A stretch of DNA of 64,000 nt from contig NZ_LS974202.1 in NCBI RefSeq assembly GCF_900157305.1, positions 1,426,001 through 1,490,000 of the forward strand, given 5' to 3'. The stretch's first letter is position 1. The number at the start of each line of letters is the position of its first letter. The DNA comes from Mesotoga infera. GTDB taxonomy: Bacteria > Thermotogota > Thermotogae > Petrotogales > Kosmotogaceae. Below the pieces are notes generated by a model that saw only the letters and a program-made list of their open reading frames with translations, had not been told where the DNA came from and made no database searches. A program made the position numbers and the translations under genes. Below, piece after piece: positions 33,894 through 43,190 of the stretch.

Positions 33894-34869
33894 ACCATAT
33901 CCAATAAACAAATCAGCAACAATTGAGGTAATCCAGAATAGGGTCATTAAGCACAAACTTCGAGAAGGCAAGAGTAACAACCGTTAGAAACAGTGCCGTT
34001 ACTCTGGACAGGAGATCATCTCTGCCCCCTTTTCTGGGAATCTCCAATCTGACTCTTTCATTTTCTGGAACAGCCTCTCTATCTTCCATCGCTTTGAATA
34101 TGTCTGTGAGTGCTTCTGCTTGAAGCTCGAATCCTTCTTTCTCGATTTCGGTCTCACTATGGCCCTTAGATCGCCTTCTTTGGTGAATTGGGACAAGAAG
34201 TTCCCTTTGAAATATCCCCTATCGGCTATAATCAGACCGTTGAGATTGTCGAGCATCTCCTTTCCAACTCTAGCATCGTCTTCGTTGGCCTGGGTCAGCT
34301 TGAATTTGACGGGTATCCCTTCTTCAGTAATTATGAAATGTCCCTTCTTTCCCCAAAAGAATCCGTCCCTGTTCTTGCCGAACTTCAGATTCTTACACTT
34401 TTTTATCCCCTGACTGGTGATGTCCTTTATCGGTGTCGAGTCGATTATGTATGTTCCGCCTTTTATGCTTTCTATGATTCTCCTGCTTATAGCTTCAATA
34501 TCTAGCCTTCTCAGTCTATATGATAATGTCTGCCTGGACGGAAGCTCACCTATCACTTTCAGCAGCCTCTTCTTTCCTTCGATCATTTTGTACATCTCAA
34601 CGATTGAGCTACAACGGAAAAGTATGAAAATCACATACAACAACACTATCGTTCTGTCCGAGTACTCTCTGGGTCTTCCTTTAACCTGCCTGTGCGCAGG
34701 TATTATCTCTCTCACCGCTTCCTTCACTTTTCTTATGTCCTTTGGTGTTATCATTTCTTCGGGACTCTCTCCTTTCGTTTTGTTTTTCTCATACAAAAAA
34801 CATTCTAAATGGAGTTGAGTCCCTTTTCTTTTGACTTATTTCCTTCCTCGCCTATTTATTGGATACGGT
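33894..34869. mobile_element. Insertion sequence with IS4/IS5-superfamily transposase
   Basis: About 976 bp bounded by imperfect inverted ends ACCATATCCAATAAA (from 33894) and its counterpart TTTATTGGATACGGT (to 34869). Exact ends and the target duplication are uncertain. A single copy is seen in the window; it is unrelated to the two elements in the CRISPR array. Confidence 0.75.
33913..34754 (-). CDS. DDE transposase with C-terminus in the -1 frame
   Basis: The catalytic residues are visible: D in YIIDSTPIKDI, D in GLIIADRGYFKGNF and E in KRWKIERLFQKMKESDWRF. The zero frame stops at 33999 soon after RFPEKGAEMISCPE. In the -1 frame the protein continues as KGGRDDLLSRVTALFLTVVTLAF ... ILDYLNCC to 33913, a typical transposase tail. 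The switch point is A-AAG-GGG (about 34024-34030), a canonical slippery heptamer in the right phase. Either programmed frameshifting or a one-base mutation in the G run explains it. The zero frame alone still holds the D-D-E residues. The ATG at 34754 is chosen because GGAGAG precedes it; the open frame reaches 34796. Confidence 0.82.
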
Positions 34870-34974
34870 CTTACAAATTCCTAATAATAGAAGTCGCAGC
34901 GATTTAGTTTGATTTTTTAATCATTATCTGACAATTCATATATTTACTTTTCGAATAAAATTGTGGTCGATCAT

Positions 34975-35004
34975 TTGATATTATAAACAATTTTTTGTTA
35001 TAAT
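34975..35004 (+). promoter_or_regulatory. Promoter of the small membrane protein gene
   Basis: TTGATA (34975-34980), 18-bp spacer, TATAAT (34999-35004), in an AT-rich stretch about 70 bp upstream of the start codon. Confidence 0.6.
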
Positions 35005-35072
35005 TAGTTTCACTGATCTAACCATGGATTGAGAGATTTTGATTCTGCGGATAATAGGGGGATATTAGTAAA

Positions 35073-35318
35073 ATGAGGCTCGTTCCGAGAGCAAAAACCG
35101 AAGTCAAGAGCTTGAAGTTCTCTGTAGGTGTGTTGACAATCGTAATGATCGTTGCAAGTATTTACACAACATACTGCGTTGTAACACGATACGACATGCT
35201 AATCCAAAACCCAATATTGTGGAGCCTTGTCGCGGGTGTATATGTTTTTACGGGCCTGTCAGTAATCTATTATCTTATACTTGGCAGAGCCTATAGAAAG
35301 ATGAGAAATAGTTTCTGA
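35073..35318 (+). CDS. Small two-helix membrane protein
   Basis: 81 residues: basic N-terminus (MRLVPRAKTEVKS), helix about 16-37 (FSVGVLTIVMIVASIYTTYCVV), short loop, helix about 47-68 (PILWSLVAGVYVFTGLSVIYYLI) and a basic C-terminus. By the positive-inside rule both ends face the cytoplasm. It has a good upstream promoter and AGGGGGATATTAGTAA before the ATG. No family recognised. Confidence 0.6.
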   Translation: MRLVPRAKTEVKSLKFSVGVLTIVMIVASIYTTYCVVTRYDMLIQNPILWSLVAGVYVFTGLSVIYYLILGRAYRKMRNSF

Positions 35319-35399
35319 GCTCTTTTTGCCTTTATCCAGAAAAAAATGGCCTTGAAAGGGGCTAAATAATAGTGCATTTTTCTATGATGAATAATTCTT

Positions 35400-36878
35400 T
35401 CAGTTGAAAAAGCCGATGTTCGCTGTATAGAGTTCTTTAAAGGTATTTTTTCTCTCTTTCATGTAAAAACTGTATTCGGCCCGGGGTTCCACCCGGTCGT
35501 ACTTTTTCTTTATATCTTCAACGACTTTTTCGAGAGCCTTGCCGCTCGTGGCGGATAGAGCGATCAGGGCGGCGCCTGTCGCCGAGTCGTACTGGCGGGG
35601 CGAGACCAGTAGTTCGTGGTCGAGCAAGGTGGCGATCAGCTGTAGTAGAACTTCGCTCCTTGCACCGCCGCCTGAAACGCAGATCTGGTTCGGTTCGAGC
35701 GCCGTTCTCTTTATTTCGTCATCTATCATGCTTATGTCCAGGGCAATGGCTTCGAAAACCGCACTCAAGATCTCTTTTCTGCCTGTTTCCATGGACAGCC
35801 CGAAGAGAATTCCTCTGGCTCTGGGGTTGTTGAAAGGGGTGCGCGCTCCTCCAAAAAACGGTAGCAGGATCATGTTTGATGGTTCGTATTCTTCCGCTCC
35901 AAAGCCCGACAACAGACTCTCTTTCTCGTACCTGTCAAGGCCGAACAGTCTGTCGGTCACCCAGTCAGTGAGGAGGCCGCCGCAGCTGGTAGCGCCACCG
36001 GCGGTGAATGATCCCGGGACGGCACCGGTTTCCACGAATAGGGCGGGTGATCTTACAGGTCTGTCGAGACACTGGATGTAAATCGAGGTCCCTCCAAGCG
36101 AGATGGAGACGTTTCCTGGCTCGAGGCAGGCGTTAGTTATGGTGTCGGAGCAGGCGTCTCCCGTTCCTGTGAAGACCGGGGTCCCATAACCAAGACCCGT
36201 TTCTTCGCAGGCCAATCTCGTTACCGTACCGGTAAGATCCGTTGCCCATTTTATATCGGGAATAATATCTGTCGAAAGGTCTGCGTGATCGAAGGGATCT
36301 TTGAAAATTTCCAGGGTGTTGAGGTTTATGAGGTTGCCCGCCGAAAGGGAGAACATATCCGAGGCAAATTGGCCGGTCAATCTGAAGGCTATGTAACCGT
36401 TCGCGGTCAAAACCCGGGTTGTCTTTTCGAATATCTGTGGTTCGTTTTTTCTCATCCAGAGGATCTTTGGAAGGATAGACTGGCTTGAATACTCTGTGTA
36501 AAGTGGATTGTCTCCAAACTCTCTCATGAAGTCGTTGAGTGATTCGATCTCTTTAACGGCCCTCTGATCGATGCCGTACATGAAAGACTTTCGCAGGGGT
36601 ATTCCATCGTCCGATACGGGTAGTACGTTCGGACACATGGAGCTGAGTCCTATCGCTTTTATGCTCGAGAGGGAAATCTCTTTGCCCGCCATCGCGGTCA
36701 ATTTCAAAAAGTCCTGCCACCACACCCGGGCGTCCTGCTCTGGATAGCCGTCATCGGAAAAGCTCTGTGAATGAGTGACCTTTGCGCTTGCGACAATACG
36801 GCCTTCTAGGTCTATGATAGATATCTTACTCGAAGTCGTACCGATATCGTATCCTGCGAAAAGCTCTCTTTCTTTCAC
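35400..36878 (-). CDS. FGGY-family carbohydrate kinase
   Basis: About 492 residues, last gene of the second SorC operon. ATP-binding GYDIGTTSSKISIIDLEGRIVA at the N-terminus, GTGDACSDTITNACLEPG mid-protein, SLGGTSIYIQ, and CVSGGGARSEVLLQLIATLLDHELL with YDSATGAALIALSA at the C-terminus. It is homologous to the kinase at 16633-18075, sharing features such as EYSSQSILPKILWMRKNEP. The frame is open to 36953, but GGGAGG precedes the GTG at 36878, 11 nt upstream, and the first strand follows shortly after. Likely substrate: the pentose/polyol-like compound imported by the adjacent transporter. Confidence 0.92.
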   Translation of the reverse strand: MKERELFAGYDIGTTSSKISIIDLEGRIVASAKVTHSQSFSDDGYPEQDARVWWQDFLKLTAMAGKEISLSSIKAIGLSSMCPNVLPVSDDGIPLRKSFMYGIDQRAVKEIESLNDFMREFGDNPLYTEYSSQSILPKILWMRKNEPQIFEKTTRVLTANGYIAFRLTGQFASDMFSLSAGNLINLNTLEIFKDPFDHADLSTDIIPDIKWATDLTGTVTRLACEETGLGYGTPVFTGTGDACSDTITNACLEPGNVSISLGGTSIYIQCLDRPVRSPALFVETGAVPGSFTAGGATSCGGLLTDWVTDRLFGLDRYEKESLLSGFGAEEYEPSNMILLPFFGGARTPFNNPRARGILFGLSMETGRKEILSAVFEAIALDISMIDDEIKRTALEPNQICVSGGGARSEVLLQLIATLLDHELLVSPRQYDSATGAALIALSATSGKALEKVVEDIKKKYDRVEPRAEYSFYMKERKNTFKELYTANIGFFN

Positions 36879-37049
36879 GGCCGATAAATCCTCCCTCTCT
36901 AGATCGTACACATCAATCACGGGCAATAAAGAAAAACGGGGGAGCCTTTGCATTTAGTTAATCCTCGAATCGTATCTACCCTTCGAATACCGACAAAGCA
37001 TATGGCTGCAAAAGACCCCCGAAAGCGCGTTAGTACTTCTTTTAGCTCG

Positions 37050-37979
37050 TTATTTCAGATAATCCTGAGCGTTCGCCGAGGTGATAAGAGGTGCGTCCAT
37101 GTATATTACCCTTACGGCCCCGATGACTTCTTCGGGGCTGTTCCCCTCGACGACTATCTTCTGTATGAGTTCGGCAGCTTTGATGGCTGAATCTCCGAAG
37201 GGCTGCAGGATCGTGGCTACGACGGCCGTGTTGTTGGCAGCTATCATTTTTATGTTTCTTTCGTTGCCGTCAATTCCGACCACGAACATATCTTCTTGAG
37301 TATAGCCGGCCGCCTTGATCGCCAGAGATACCGCATAAGCCGGGTCGTCCCAGGCGCACCAGACCGCGTCGATCTTGTCACCGTACTTGAGCAGATACGA
37401 TTCCATGGTTCTCTGTGCGTCTTCCACGAATCCCGCCGGCGGCAGGTGATGGACTTCGAGCACTTTGATGTTCGGCTCTTCCGTCAGTACCACGTCCAGC
37501 GCCTTTCCTCTGAAGCGGGTTCCATAGAATTGATCGAATTTGAATACTATGATGTTTCCCTTGTGGTTCAGTCTGTCGACCAGGTATGTGGCAATCTTTG
37601 CGCCCATCTCCCAGTTGTTGGTGAGAATATCGGCAGTCAGCAGGTCACTGTACTCTGAGTCGATTCCGATCACGGGAATGCCAGCCTCTTTCGCCGCGGT
37701 GAGCGAGGAAGTCAGCGAGCTCGCCTGTCCCATGGCGACCACTATGAGATCTACTTTCTTCGACACGTAGTTTTCCACCAGATTGTTCATCGTCTCCCAG
37801 GAGCCTGCGGAGTTCGAGACGTAAATGGTCCAACCGTTGGTCTTTGAAATGGCTTCGAGATTTTGGGCGATAGTTGCCTGAGTTACCGCAGAAAGGTTGG
37901 CCGCGACGAAGCCGATCTCGACACCGAAGGCCAGAGAAACGAGTAACATAATCGCAAGAACAAGAACTACCTTTTTCAT
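37050..37979 (-). CDS. Sugar ABC transporter binding protein, RbsB type
   Basis: Periplasmic receptor (309 residues): signal peptide MKKVVLVLAIMLLVSLAFG, then EIGFVAANLSAVTQATIAQNLEAI. It shares with the receptor at 15665-16573 the stretches FYGTRFRGKALDVVL, YGDKIDAVWCAWDD and IYMDAPLIT, so the two are paralogues with related pockets. The ATG at 37979 is preceded by GGGAGGTGTGGTAACT; an in-frame GTG lies 9 nt upstream. It lies between the permease and kinase genes, as in the first operon. Confidence 0.94.
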   Translation of the reverse strand: MKKVVLVLAIMLLVSLAFGVEIGFVAANLSAVTQATIAQNLEAISKTNGWTIYVSNSAGSWETMNNLVENYVSKKVDLIVVAMGQASSLTSSLTAAKEAGIPVIGIDSEYSDLLTADILTNNWEMGAKIATYLVDRLNHKGNIIVFKFDQFYGTRFRGKALDVVLTEEPNIKVLEVHHLPPAGFVEDAQRTMESYLLKYGDKIDAVWCAWDDPAYAVSLAIKAAGYTQEDMFVVGIDGNERNIKMIAANNTAVVATILQPFGDSAIKAAELIQKIVVEGNSPEEVIGAVRVIYMDAPLITSANAQDYLK

Positions 37980-38005
37980 AGTTACCACACCTCCCGTTGT
38001 TTGCC

Positions 38006-38947
38006 TTAGAAGCTCTCAGAACTTCTGAATGAAGTCATCGCGACAGCCAGAATTATGATCGCTCCTTTGGCGATGTACTGAAAGAAATACGACACTCCCA
38101 TTATCACTAGACCGTTGTTTATAACTCCGATGATCAAAGCTCCCACAAAAGTTCCCGGCACGTTCGGCCTGCCCACCTTGATCGTGGTCATGCCCAGAAA
38201 GGAGGCGGCTATCGCATCCATGAGATAAGCGTCACCCGCGGTCGGCTGTCCAGATCCCAACCTGGAGGCTAGAATACAGCCGGTGAAGGCCGCGAGGGCG
38301 CCGGAGATTATCATTCCGACCACGCGGAGAAGCCTGACGTTGATGCCCGACAGGAAGGAGGCTTTCACACTGCCCCCTATTGAGTACATCCACTTTCCCA
38401 TCTTCGTCTTTTCCATCGCGAAGGTGAAGACGACTATGACCACCGCCATTATGAAGACCTGGACGGGGATTCCCAGAACTCTTTTCTGCGCGATCGCGAG
38501 GAAGGAATCGGGGAAGATCCCGTAAACCTCTTGACCTCTGGTGAACATGAAGTTGATACCGGTCGCGATCGTACCGAGGGCGAGGGTTGCGATGAAGGCG
38601 GAGATCTTCAATCTGGTGATCAGAATTCCTGCGATCACGCCGAAGAGCGCGCCCATGCCCACCGTTATGAGTATGGAGCCAAATACGCCCAGGCCTTTCA
38701 AAATCAGAGAAGTCACTATAACTCCCGAAAGGCTCGCCACCGATGCGATAGACATGTCAAAATCACCAGGTATCATACAGACGGTCATCCCGGTCGCTAT
38801 TATCGTCAGCATGGAAATATGGGAGAGGATATTTATGAGATTTCTGGAAGTGAGAAACGTTTCGGTCATGATCGAGAAAAACACTACTATGCCGATCAAG
38901 GCTAGAATAGTGCCGTACTTCTGAAAGAGCAGCCCTATCTTATTCAT
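38006..38947 (-). CDS. Sugar ABC transporter permease, RbsC type
   Basis: 313 residues and 8-10 helices. Landmarks: TFLTSRNLINILSHISMLTIIATGMTVCMIPGDFDMSIASVASLSGVIV, GKWMYSIGGSVKASFLSGINVRLLRVVGMIISG and VPGTFVGALIIGVINNGLVIMGVSYFFQYIAKGAIIILAV. The open frame extends to 39058, but AAGGAGTGAAAAAG precedes the ATG at 38947, whose codon overlaps the ATPase stop (ATGAATAA). GC-richer than the first operon's permease. Confidence 0.94.
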   Translation of the reverse strand: MNKIGLLFQKYGTILALIGIVVFFSIMTETFLTSRNLINILSHISMLTIIATGMTVCMIPGDFDMSIASVASLSGVIVTSLILKGLGVFGSILITVGMGALFGVIAGILITRLKISAFIATLALGTIATGINFMFTRGQEVYGIFPDSFLAIAQKRVLGIPVQVFIMAVVIVVFTFAMEKTKMGKWMYSIGGSVKASFLSGINVRLLRVVGMIISGALAAFTGCILASRLGSGQPTAGDAYLMDAIAASFLGMTTIKVGRPNVPGTFVGALIIGVINNGLVIMGVSYFFQYIAKGAIIILAVAMTSFRSSESF

Positions 38948-40454
38948 CTTTTTCACTCCTTGCGGCGAGACTATCGCTGAGCGCATTTTCGAGAATCGAG
39001 TGTTGGTCGTACTCCCCTCTTTTGAATTCCGCCGTGATCCTTCCCAGGCGCATGACATAGATCCTGTCGGCTATGCCCAGCAATTCTCTGATATCCGAGG
39101 AAACGAACAACACCCCGCAACCCTTCTTCGCAATTTCTTGCATTATCCTGTAAAACTCGCTCTTGGCTCCGACATCTATTCCCTGGGTTGGTTCATCGAA
39201 TATGAATACCCTGGATTCCGGTCCCAGAAGCCATTTCCCCAGAACCACCTTCTGCTGGTTGCCACCGCTCAGGTGGGAGATGATCGTCTTCAGCGACGGA
39301 GCCTTTATTTTCAGTTCGCTCGATACTTTGCCGGCCCTGGCTCTGGACTCTCTAGAGTTGATCACACCTAACCTGGTCAACGTTCCAAGGAATGGGGAGG
39401 TCAGGTTGTCTATAACCGACATATCCTGGACAACCCCCTCCCTCCTTCTGTCCTCCGGGCAGAGATAGACACCGGCCCTCATGGCTTTCGATGGGCCTTT
39501 TATCCTGATTTTTTCGTTGTTTATCGTTATTTCGCCGCTATCGATTTCGTGGGCGCCAAAGATCGATTTCATGAGCTCCGTCCTTCCAGAGCCGACCATT
39601 CCGAAGAAGCCCACTATCTCTCCCCTCTTCACCTCGAAGGAGATATCCTTCAACCCGAATCTCGCCACGTTCAGATTCGAAACCTTGAGAATTTCCTCAC
39701 CGATTTCTGAAGACCGCTTGGGGTATTGATCAACCAGATCCCTGTTGGTCATGAGCTTTATGAGGTCGCGTGTTGATAGTTCCGAAGAAGCGAAGGTGCC
39801 TTCGTAGCAGCCGTTTCTGAGGACGGAGATTCTATCGCAGAGGTTGAAAACTTCGTCCAGATGGTGGGAGACGAAAATGATGCTTATGCCGGACTTTTTT
39901 AGATTTTTGAGTATCTCGAAAAGGTTGTCCGTATCGCTTTGGGTTATCGAGGCAGTCGGCTCATCTAAAACCAGTACCTTTGAATTCATGCTCAGCGCCC
40001 TGAGGATCTCGACCATCTTCTGCTTTGCAACACTTAGAGTTCCGACCGGAATACCTAGCGGCACTACGATTCCGTACTTATCACACAGTCTCTTCGTGTC
40101 GGATTTGATCTCCCTGCCTTTCAGCACAGAAAGCCGGGAAGGTTCCCTACCCAGCCAGATGTTTTCCTCGGCAGTGAAAAACGGATCCAGAACGGTGTCC
40201 TGATAGACTACTCCTATGCCCCTGTGAAGGGCATCGGAAGGACTGCTCAATTTTACAGGCTTGCCGAACAGTCTGAGTTCTCCCGAAGTCTGTTGAAAGA
40301 CTCCGGCGAGTATATTTATGAGCGTGGATTTTCCGGCTCCGTTTTCACCGACAAGTCCATGAATCTCTCCTTCTTCCAGAGAGAAGTCGATATTGTCGAG
40401 AGCAACGACCCCGGGGAACTCCTTCCTGACCGAGATCATTTCAACAACCTTCAT
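38940..40454 (-). CDS. Sugar ABC transporter ATPase, RbsA/MglA type
   Basis: 504 residues with two ATPase halves. First half: GENGAGKSTLINILAG, a degenerate signature (LSVAKQKMVEILRAL), VLVLDEPTASITQSD and FVSHHLDE. Second half: degenerate GMVGSGRTELMKSIFG, canonical LSGGNQQKVVLGKWL and RVFIFDEPTQGIDVGAKSE. Starts 2 bp after the aldolase gene stop. Paralogue of the ATPase at 13207-14694. Confidence 0.95.
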   Translation of the reverse strand: MKVVEMISVRKEFPGVVALDNIDFSLEEGEIHGLVGENGAGKSTLINILAGVFQQTSGELRLFGKPVKLSSPSDALHRGIGVVYQDTVLDPFFTAEENIWLGREPSRLSVLKGREIKSDTKRLCDKYGIVVPLGIPVGTLSVAKQKMVEILRALSMNSKVLVLDEPTASITQSDTDNLFEILKNLKKSGISIIFVSHHLDEVFNLCDRISVLRNGCYEGTFASSELSTRDLIKLMTNRDLVDQYPKRSSEIGEEILKVSNLNVARFGLKDISFEVKRGEIVGFFGMVGSGRTELMKSIFGAHEIDSGEITINNEKIRIKGPSKAMRAGVYLCPEDRRREGVVQDMSVIDNLTSPFLGTLTRLGVINSRESRARAGKVSSELKIKAPSLKTIISHLSGGNQQKVVLGKWLLGPESRVFIFDEPTQGIDVGAKSEFYRIMQEIAKKGCGVLFVSSDIRELLGIADRIYVMRLGRITAEFKRGEYDQHSILENALSDSLAARSEKDE

Positions 40455-40456
40455 GA

Positions 40457-41254
40457 TTATCTCCCGAAGTGTTTCGAGTAAGCCTCTTCGGCGGACACGC
40501 CATCGTTGACTATATCCTTCAAGGCCAGTAGCATCTCTACCGGTCTTTCGTGCTGCCAGACGTTTCTGCCCATATCGACCCCGCGTGCTCCTGCCCTGGT
40601 GGCGTTTTCGGCGATCTTCAGGACATCCAGCACCGAATCCATTTTCGGACCGCCGGCGATGACTATGGGTATGCCGGCCGCTGCCTCGACGACCTTCTCG
40701 AATTTCTCGTCGCAGTAATACGTTTTGACGATATCGGCTCCCATCTCCACGGCAACTCTCACAGCCAGCGAAAGATATCTGGGATCGGTTTTGCGCTCCC
40801 GGTCCTTACCGATCGCAGTTACGGCCAACACCGGGAGACCGTAGGTTTCACATTCATCACAAAGCTGGGCCAGGTCGCGTATAGTAGAGTGTTCGTTTGG
40901 AGTGCCGACGTAAATCGAGGTAGCGACGGCATCCGCAGACAGTCTCAACGCTTCGATAACCGTTGTTGTTATGCTTTCGTTAGTCAAATCTTCTCCGGCG
41001 ATGGTCGCCGCGCCGCTCACTCGAAGTACGATTCCGACGTGCCCGTTCGGTGTGTAGCAGTTTCGCAGTATCCCTTTGTTGAGCATTATGGAATCGGTGA
41101 ACGACGTGAGCTTATCTAGCATCTCGGCCGGTCTTTCCAGACCCTGCATGGGACCGAGAGCCATACCGTGATCGAGAGCCAGCATTATAGTTTTTCCGGA
41201 TCTGTTGAATATCCTTGAGAGTCTGTTTGCCTTACCGAACAACTCACTCACCAA
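40457..41254 (-). CDS. Class I aldolase family protein, LsrF/FbaB-like
   Basis: 265-residue TIM barrel of the DhnA/FbaB/LsrF group. It has TIMLALDHGMALGPMQGLE (first strand), the lysine expected to form the Schiff base in ADIVKTYYCDEKFEK, and phosphate-binding PIVIAGGPKMDS ... ARGVDMGRNVWQ. Members cleave or thiolyse phosphorylated sugars (fructose-1,6-bisphosphate, the AI-2 product). Here the substrate would be the phosphosugar made by the FGGY kinase. It overlaps the dehydrogenase gene by 11 nt. Confidence 0.9.
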   Translation of the reverse strand: MVSELFGKANRLSRIFNRSGKTIMLALDHGMALGPMQGLERPAEMLDKLTSFTDSIMLNKGILRNCYTPNGHVGIVLRVSGAATIAGEDLTNESITTTVIEALRLSADAVATSIYVGTPNEHSTIRDLAQLCDECETYGLPVLAVTAIGKDRERKTDPRYLSLAVRVAVEMGADIVKTYYCDEKFEKVVEAAAGIPIVIAGGPKMDSVLDVLKIAENATRAGARGVDMGRNVWQHERPVEMLLALKDIVNDGVSAEEAYSKHFGR

Positions 41255-42227
41255 CCTTTATTCCGACTTTAATAGACCTGCCCTCTACGGCGTCTTTGAA
41301 GGCCTCTTCGAAATCGGAGAATTCATAGATTCTTTTTGTGAAAGGTCTCAAATCGAGCTTGCCGCTATTGATAAGTGCGATGGCGGCCATGAAATCCTTA
41401 GAGGCAAAGCCCGTGGTACCGGTCAATTTCACACCGTTGTAGTGAATTATATTGGGATCGAAGAGAGCTTTCGTCCCTTTCGAATAGCCGCCGAAGAGTA
41501 CCATGTTTCCGAATAACTTCACTTTTGGCAGATATTCATCGATCAATTCTGGAACGGGCGCGGTGAGTACTATCGAGTTGTACTTGCCCGTATCTCCGCT
41601 GGAAATGGCGAACCCCAGTTCTTCGGCCAGTTCTAGCCTCCCTTGCCTTTTATCGGTGATTACCACAGTCTGACCGTAAACGTCTCGCAAGGTCATAGCG
41701 TTCAGCATACCCATTATCCCGGCCCCGACGACCAGTGCCGAATTGCCAGGCTGCAGCTCCATATGTCTGCAGGAAGTCAATGCACAGGCCATGGGTTCCG
41801 CAAGGGCGGCCTCTTTAGCCTTGTCTTTCGCAACCTTTGCAACTCCCTTCCTGGCGTAACCGGCATCGATCGAAAGAAACTCGGTTATGGCTCCGTTACT
41901 GGGAAAGTCTCTGTTTCTACATCCCTCGGGGTAACCGTTGATACACTGCTCGCATTCCCCGCAGTTCACGAAGGGTGCTACAGCCACATAATCACCGACT
42001 TCGAACTCCGTAACGTTCCGACCGGTTTCGTCTATCCTTCCAGAACATTCGTGGCCAAGTATGGTCGGAGGCTTGATCATCGGGTGTCCCTGCTTATAGG
42101 TCTTTATATCTGTAGAGCAAATGAAGGAGTAGAGTATCTTGACAAGAATTCCATCTTCTCCAATTTTTGGCTTTTCTACATCTCTGATTGAGATCTTTCC
42201 GATTCCTTCGTACATCACTGCCTTCAT
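41244..42227 (-). CDS. Zinc-dependent medium-chain alcohol/polyol dehydrogenase
   Basis: 327 residues, MDR superfamily. Catalytic zinc ligands lie in SFICSTDIKTYKQGHP and GHECSGRI; the structural zinc site is NCGECEQCINGYPEGC; the Rossmann motif is ALVVGAGIMGMLNAM. It probably oxidises a polyol or sugar alcohol with NAD(P)+, either before or instead of phosphorylation. Its ATG overlaps the stop of the SorC gene by 4 nt, and its own 3' end overlaps the aldolase gene by 11 nt, placing it firmly in the operon. Confidence 0.92.
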   Translation of the reverse strand: MKAVMYEGIGKISIRDVEKPKIGEDGILVKILYSFICSTDIKTYKQGHPMIKPPTILGHECSGRIDETGRNVTEFEVGDYVAVAPFVNCGECEQCINGYPEGCRNRDFPSNGAITEFLSIDAGYARKGVAKVAKDKAKEAALAEPMACALTSCRHMELQPGNSALVVGAGIMGMLNAMTLRDVYGQTVVITDKRQGRLELAEELGFAISSGDTGKYNSIVLTAPVPELIDEYLPKVKLFGNMVLFGGYSKGTKALFDPNIIHYNGVKLTGTTGFASKDFMAAIALINSGKLDLRPFTKRIYEFSDFEEAFKDAVEGRSIKVGIKVGE

Positions 42228-43189
42228 CCACGCACCTCCTGCTGCGTAACTAGCATCTGGGCTGTCCTTATATCCGTGAAGAGAGTGGTTATGTAACCTC
42301 TTGAAAGGGCTGCCCGTATTCCGTCTACTTTGTGCTCCCCGCCGCTCAAACAGATCCTCTCGGGAACTTTTAGCATATCGTTGAAGGGGATTCCCAGAAG
42401 AACCTCTTCGATGTTCTGGCAGACTATTTCACCGCTCTTGCCCATGAAACGAGAGACAATATCGCCGACAGCGTGCTTTCTGACCAGTTCGAGTATCATA
42501 TCGCCGGGAAGGTTTGAGTCTAGAACGGCCGACATTCCAGCCGGAGCCCCCAGACCAAATATGACCGCTTCGAGGTTCGACCACTCGGCGATGGCCGTCT
42601 GGACAGACTGTACCTGCTTCATGATTTTCAACTGCTCCTGATTGTTGAAAATCGCGGGAGCGGCCAGAAAAATAGGGGTCGCTCCCAGAGAACCGGCCAT
42701 TTTCTCGACGATGTTGTTGATCTGATAAGTCTTTTCCGACTGTCCGAGACCTCCGAGGAGCGGTATTATCTTCATCTCGGGAAATCTGGCGAGATTATCC
42801 GGTAGGCTCATTACGGCCTCATAAACGGTCGTACCCCAACCCAGCCCGATATAACGCTTGCCTTCGAGCAGCTTCGTAAGGTTTTTCTGGAAGGAGAGAG
42901 CTATCCTCTGCTTTATCTCCTTGTCGGTCCCCTTTATAGAGGCTACGACATGGGCTTCCCTTATGGCGTATTTCTCTACTATTTCTCTCTCGAGAGAGGA
43001 GAGATCGAAAGATTCCGGCCCGACGAGCTCGATCTTCACCATTCCCAGTCTGCGGGCGCTGGTGAGCAATCTGGAGACTTTCGACCTCGAAAGTCCCAGC
43101 TCGGCGGCTATCTGCTCCTGGTTCATCTCGTTGATGTAATACATCTCTGCGGCCCTGTAAGCTAGACTGACTTCATCCATCTTCATCAT
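42224..43189 (-). CDS. SorC/DeoR-type sugar operon regulator (second operon)
   Basis: 321 residues. Helix-turn-helix MNQEQIAAELGLSRSKVSRLLTSARRLGMVKIEL (near 22-55), then the SorC effector domain: YIGLGWGTTVYEAV, KIIPLLGGLGQSEKTYQ, GLGAPAGMS, and CLSGGEHKVDGIRAALSRGYITTLFTD. Probably senses the phosphorylated sugar and acts at the palindrome 43939-43952. Several ATGs are possible at the N-terminus (MMKMDE); GAGGTAAG precedes the first. It starts 1 bp after the upstream aldolase-like gene ends. Confidence 0.93.
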   Translation of the reverse strand: MMKMDEVSLAYRAAEMYYINEMNQEQIAAELGLSRSKVSRLLTSARRLGMVKIELVGPESFDLSSLEREIVEKYAIREAHVVASIKGTDKEIKQRIALSFQKNLTKLLEGKRYIGLGWGTTVYEAVMSLPDNLARFPEMKIIPLLGGLGQSEKTYQINNIVEKMAGSLGATPIFLAAPAIFNNQEQLKIMKQVQSVQTAIAEWSNLEAVIFGLGAPAGMSAVLDSNLPGDMILELVRKHAVGDIVSRFMGKSGEIVCQNIEEVLLGIPFNDMLKVPERICLSGGEHKVDGIRAALSRGYITTLFTDIRTAQMLVTQQEVRG

Positions 43190-43190
43190 C

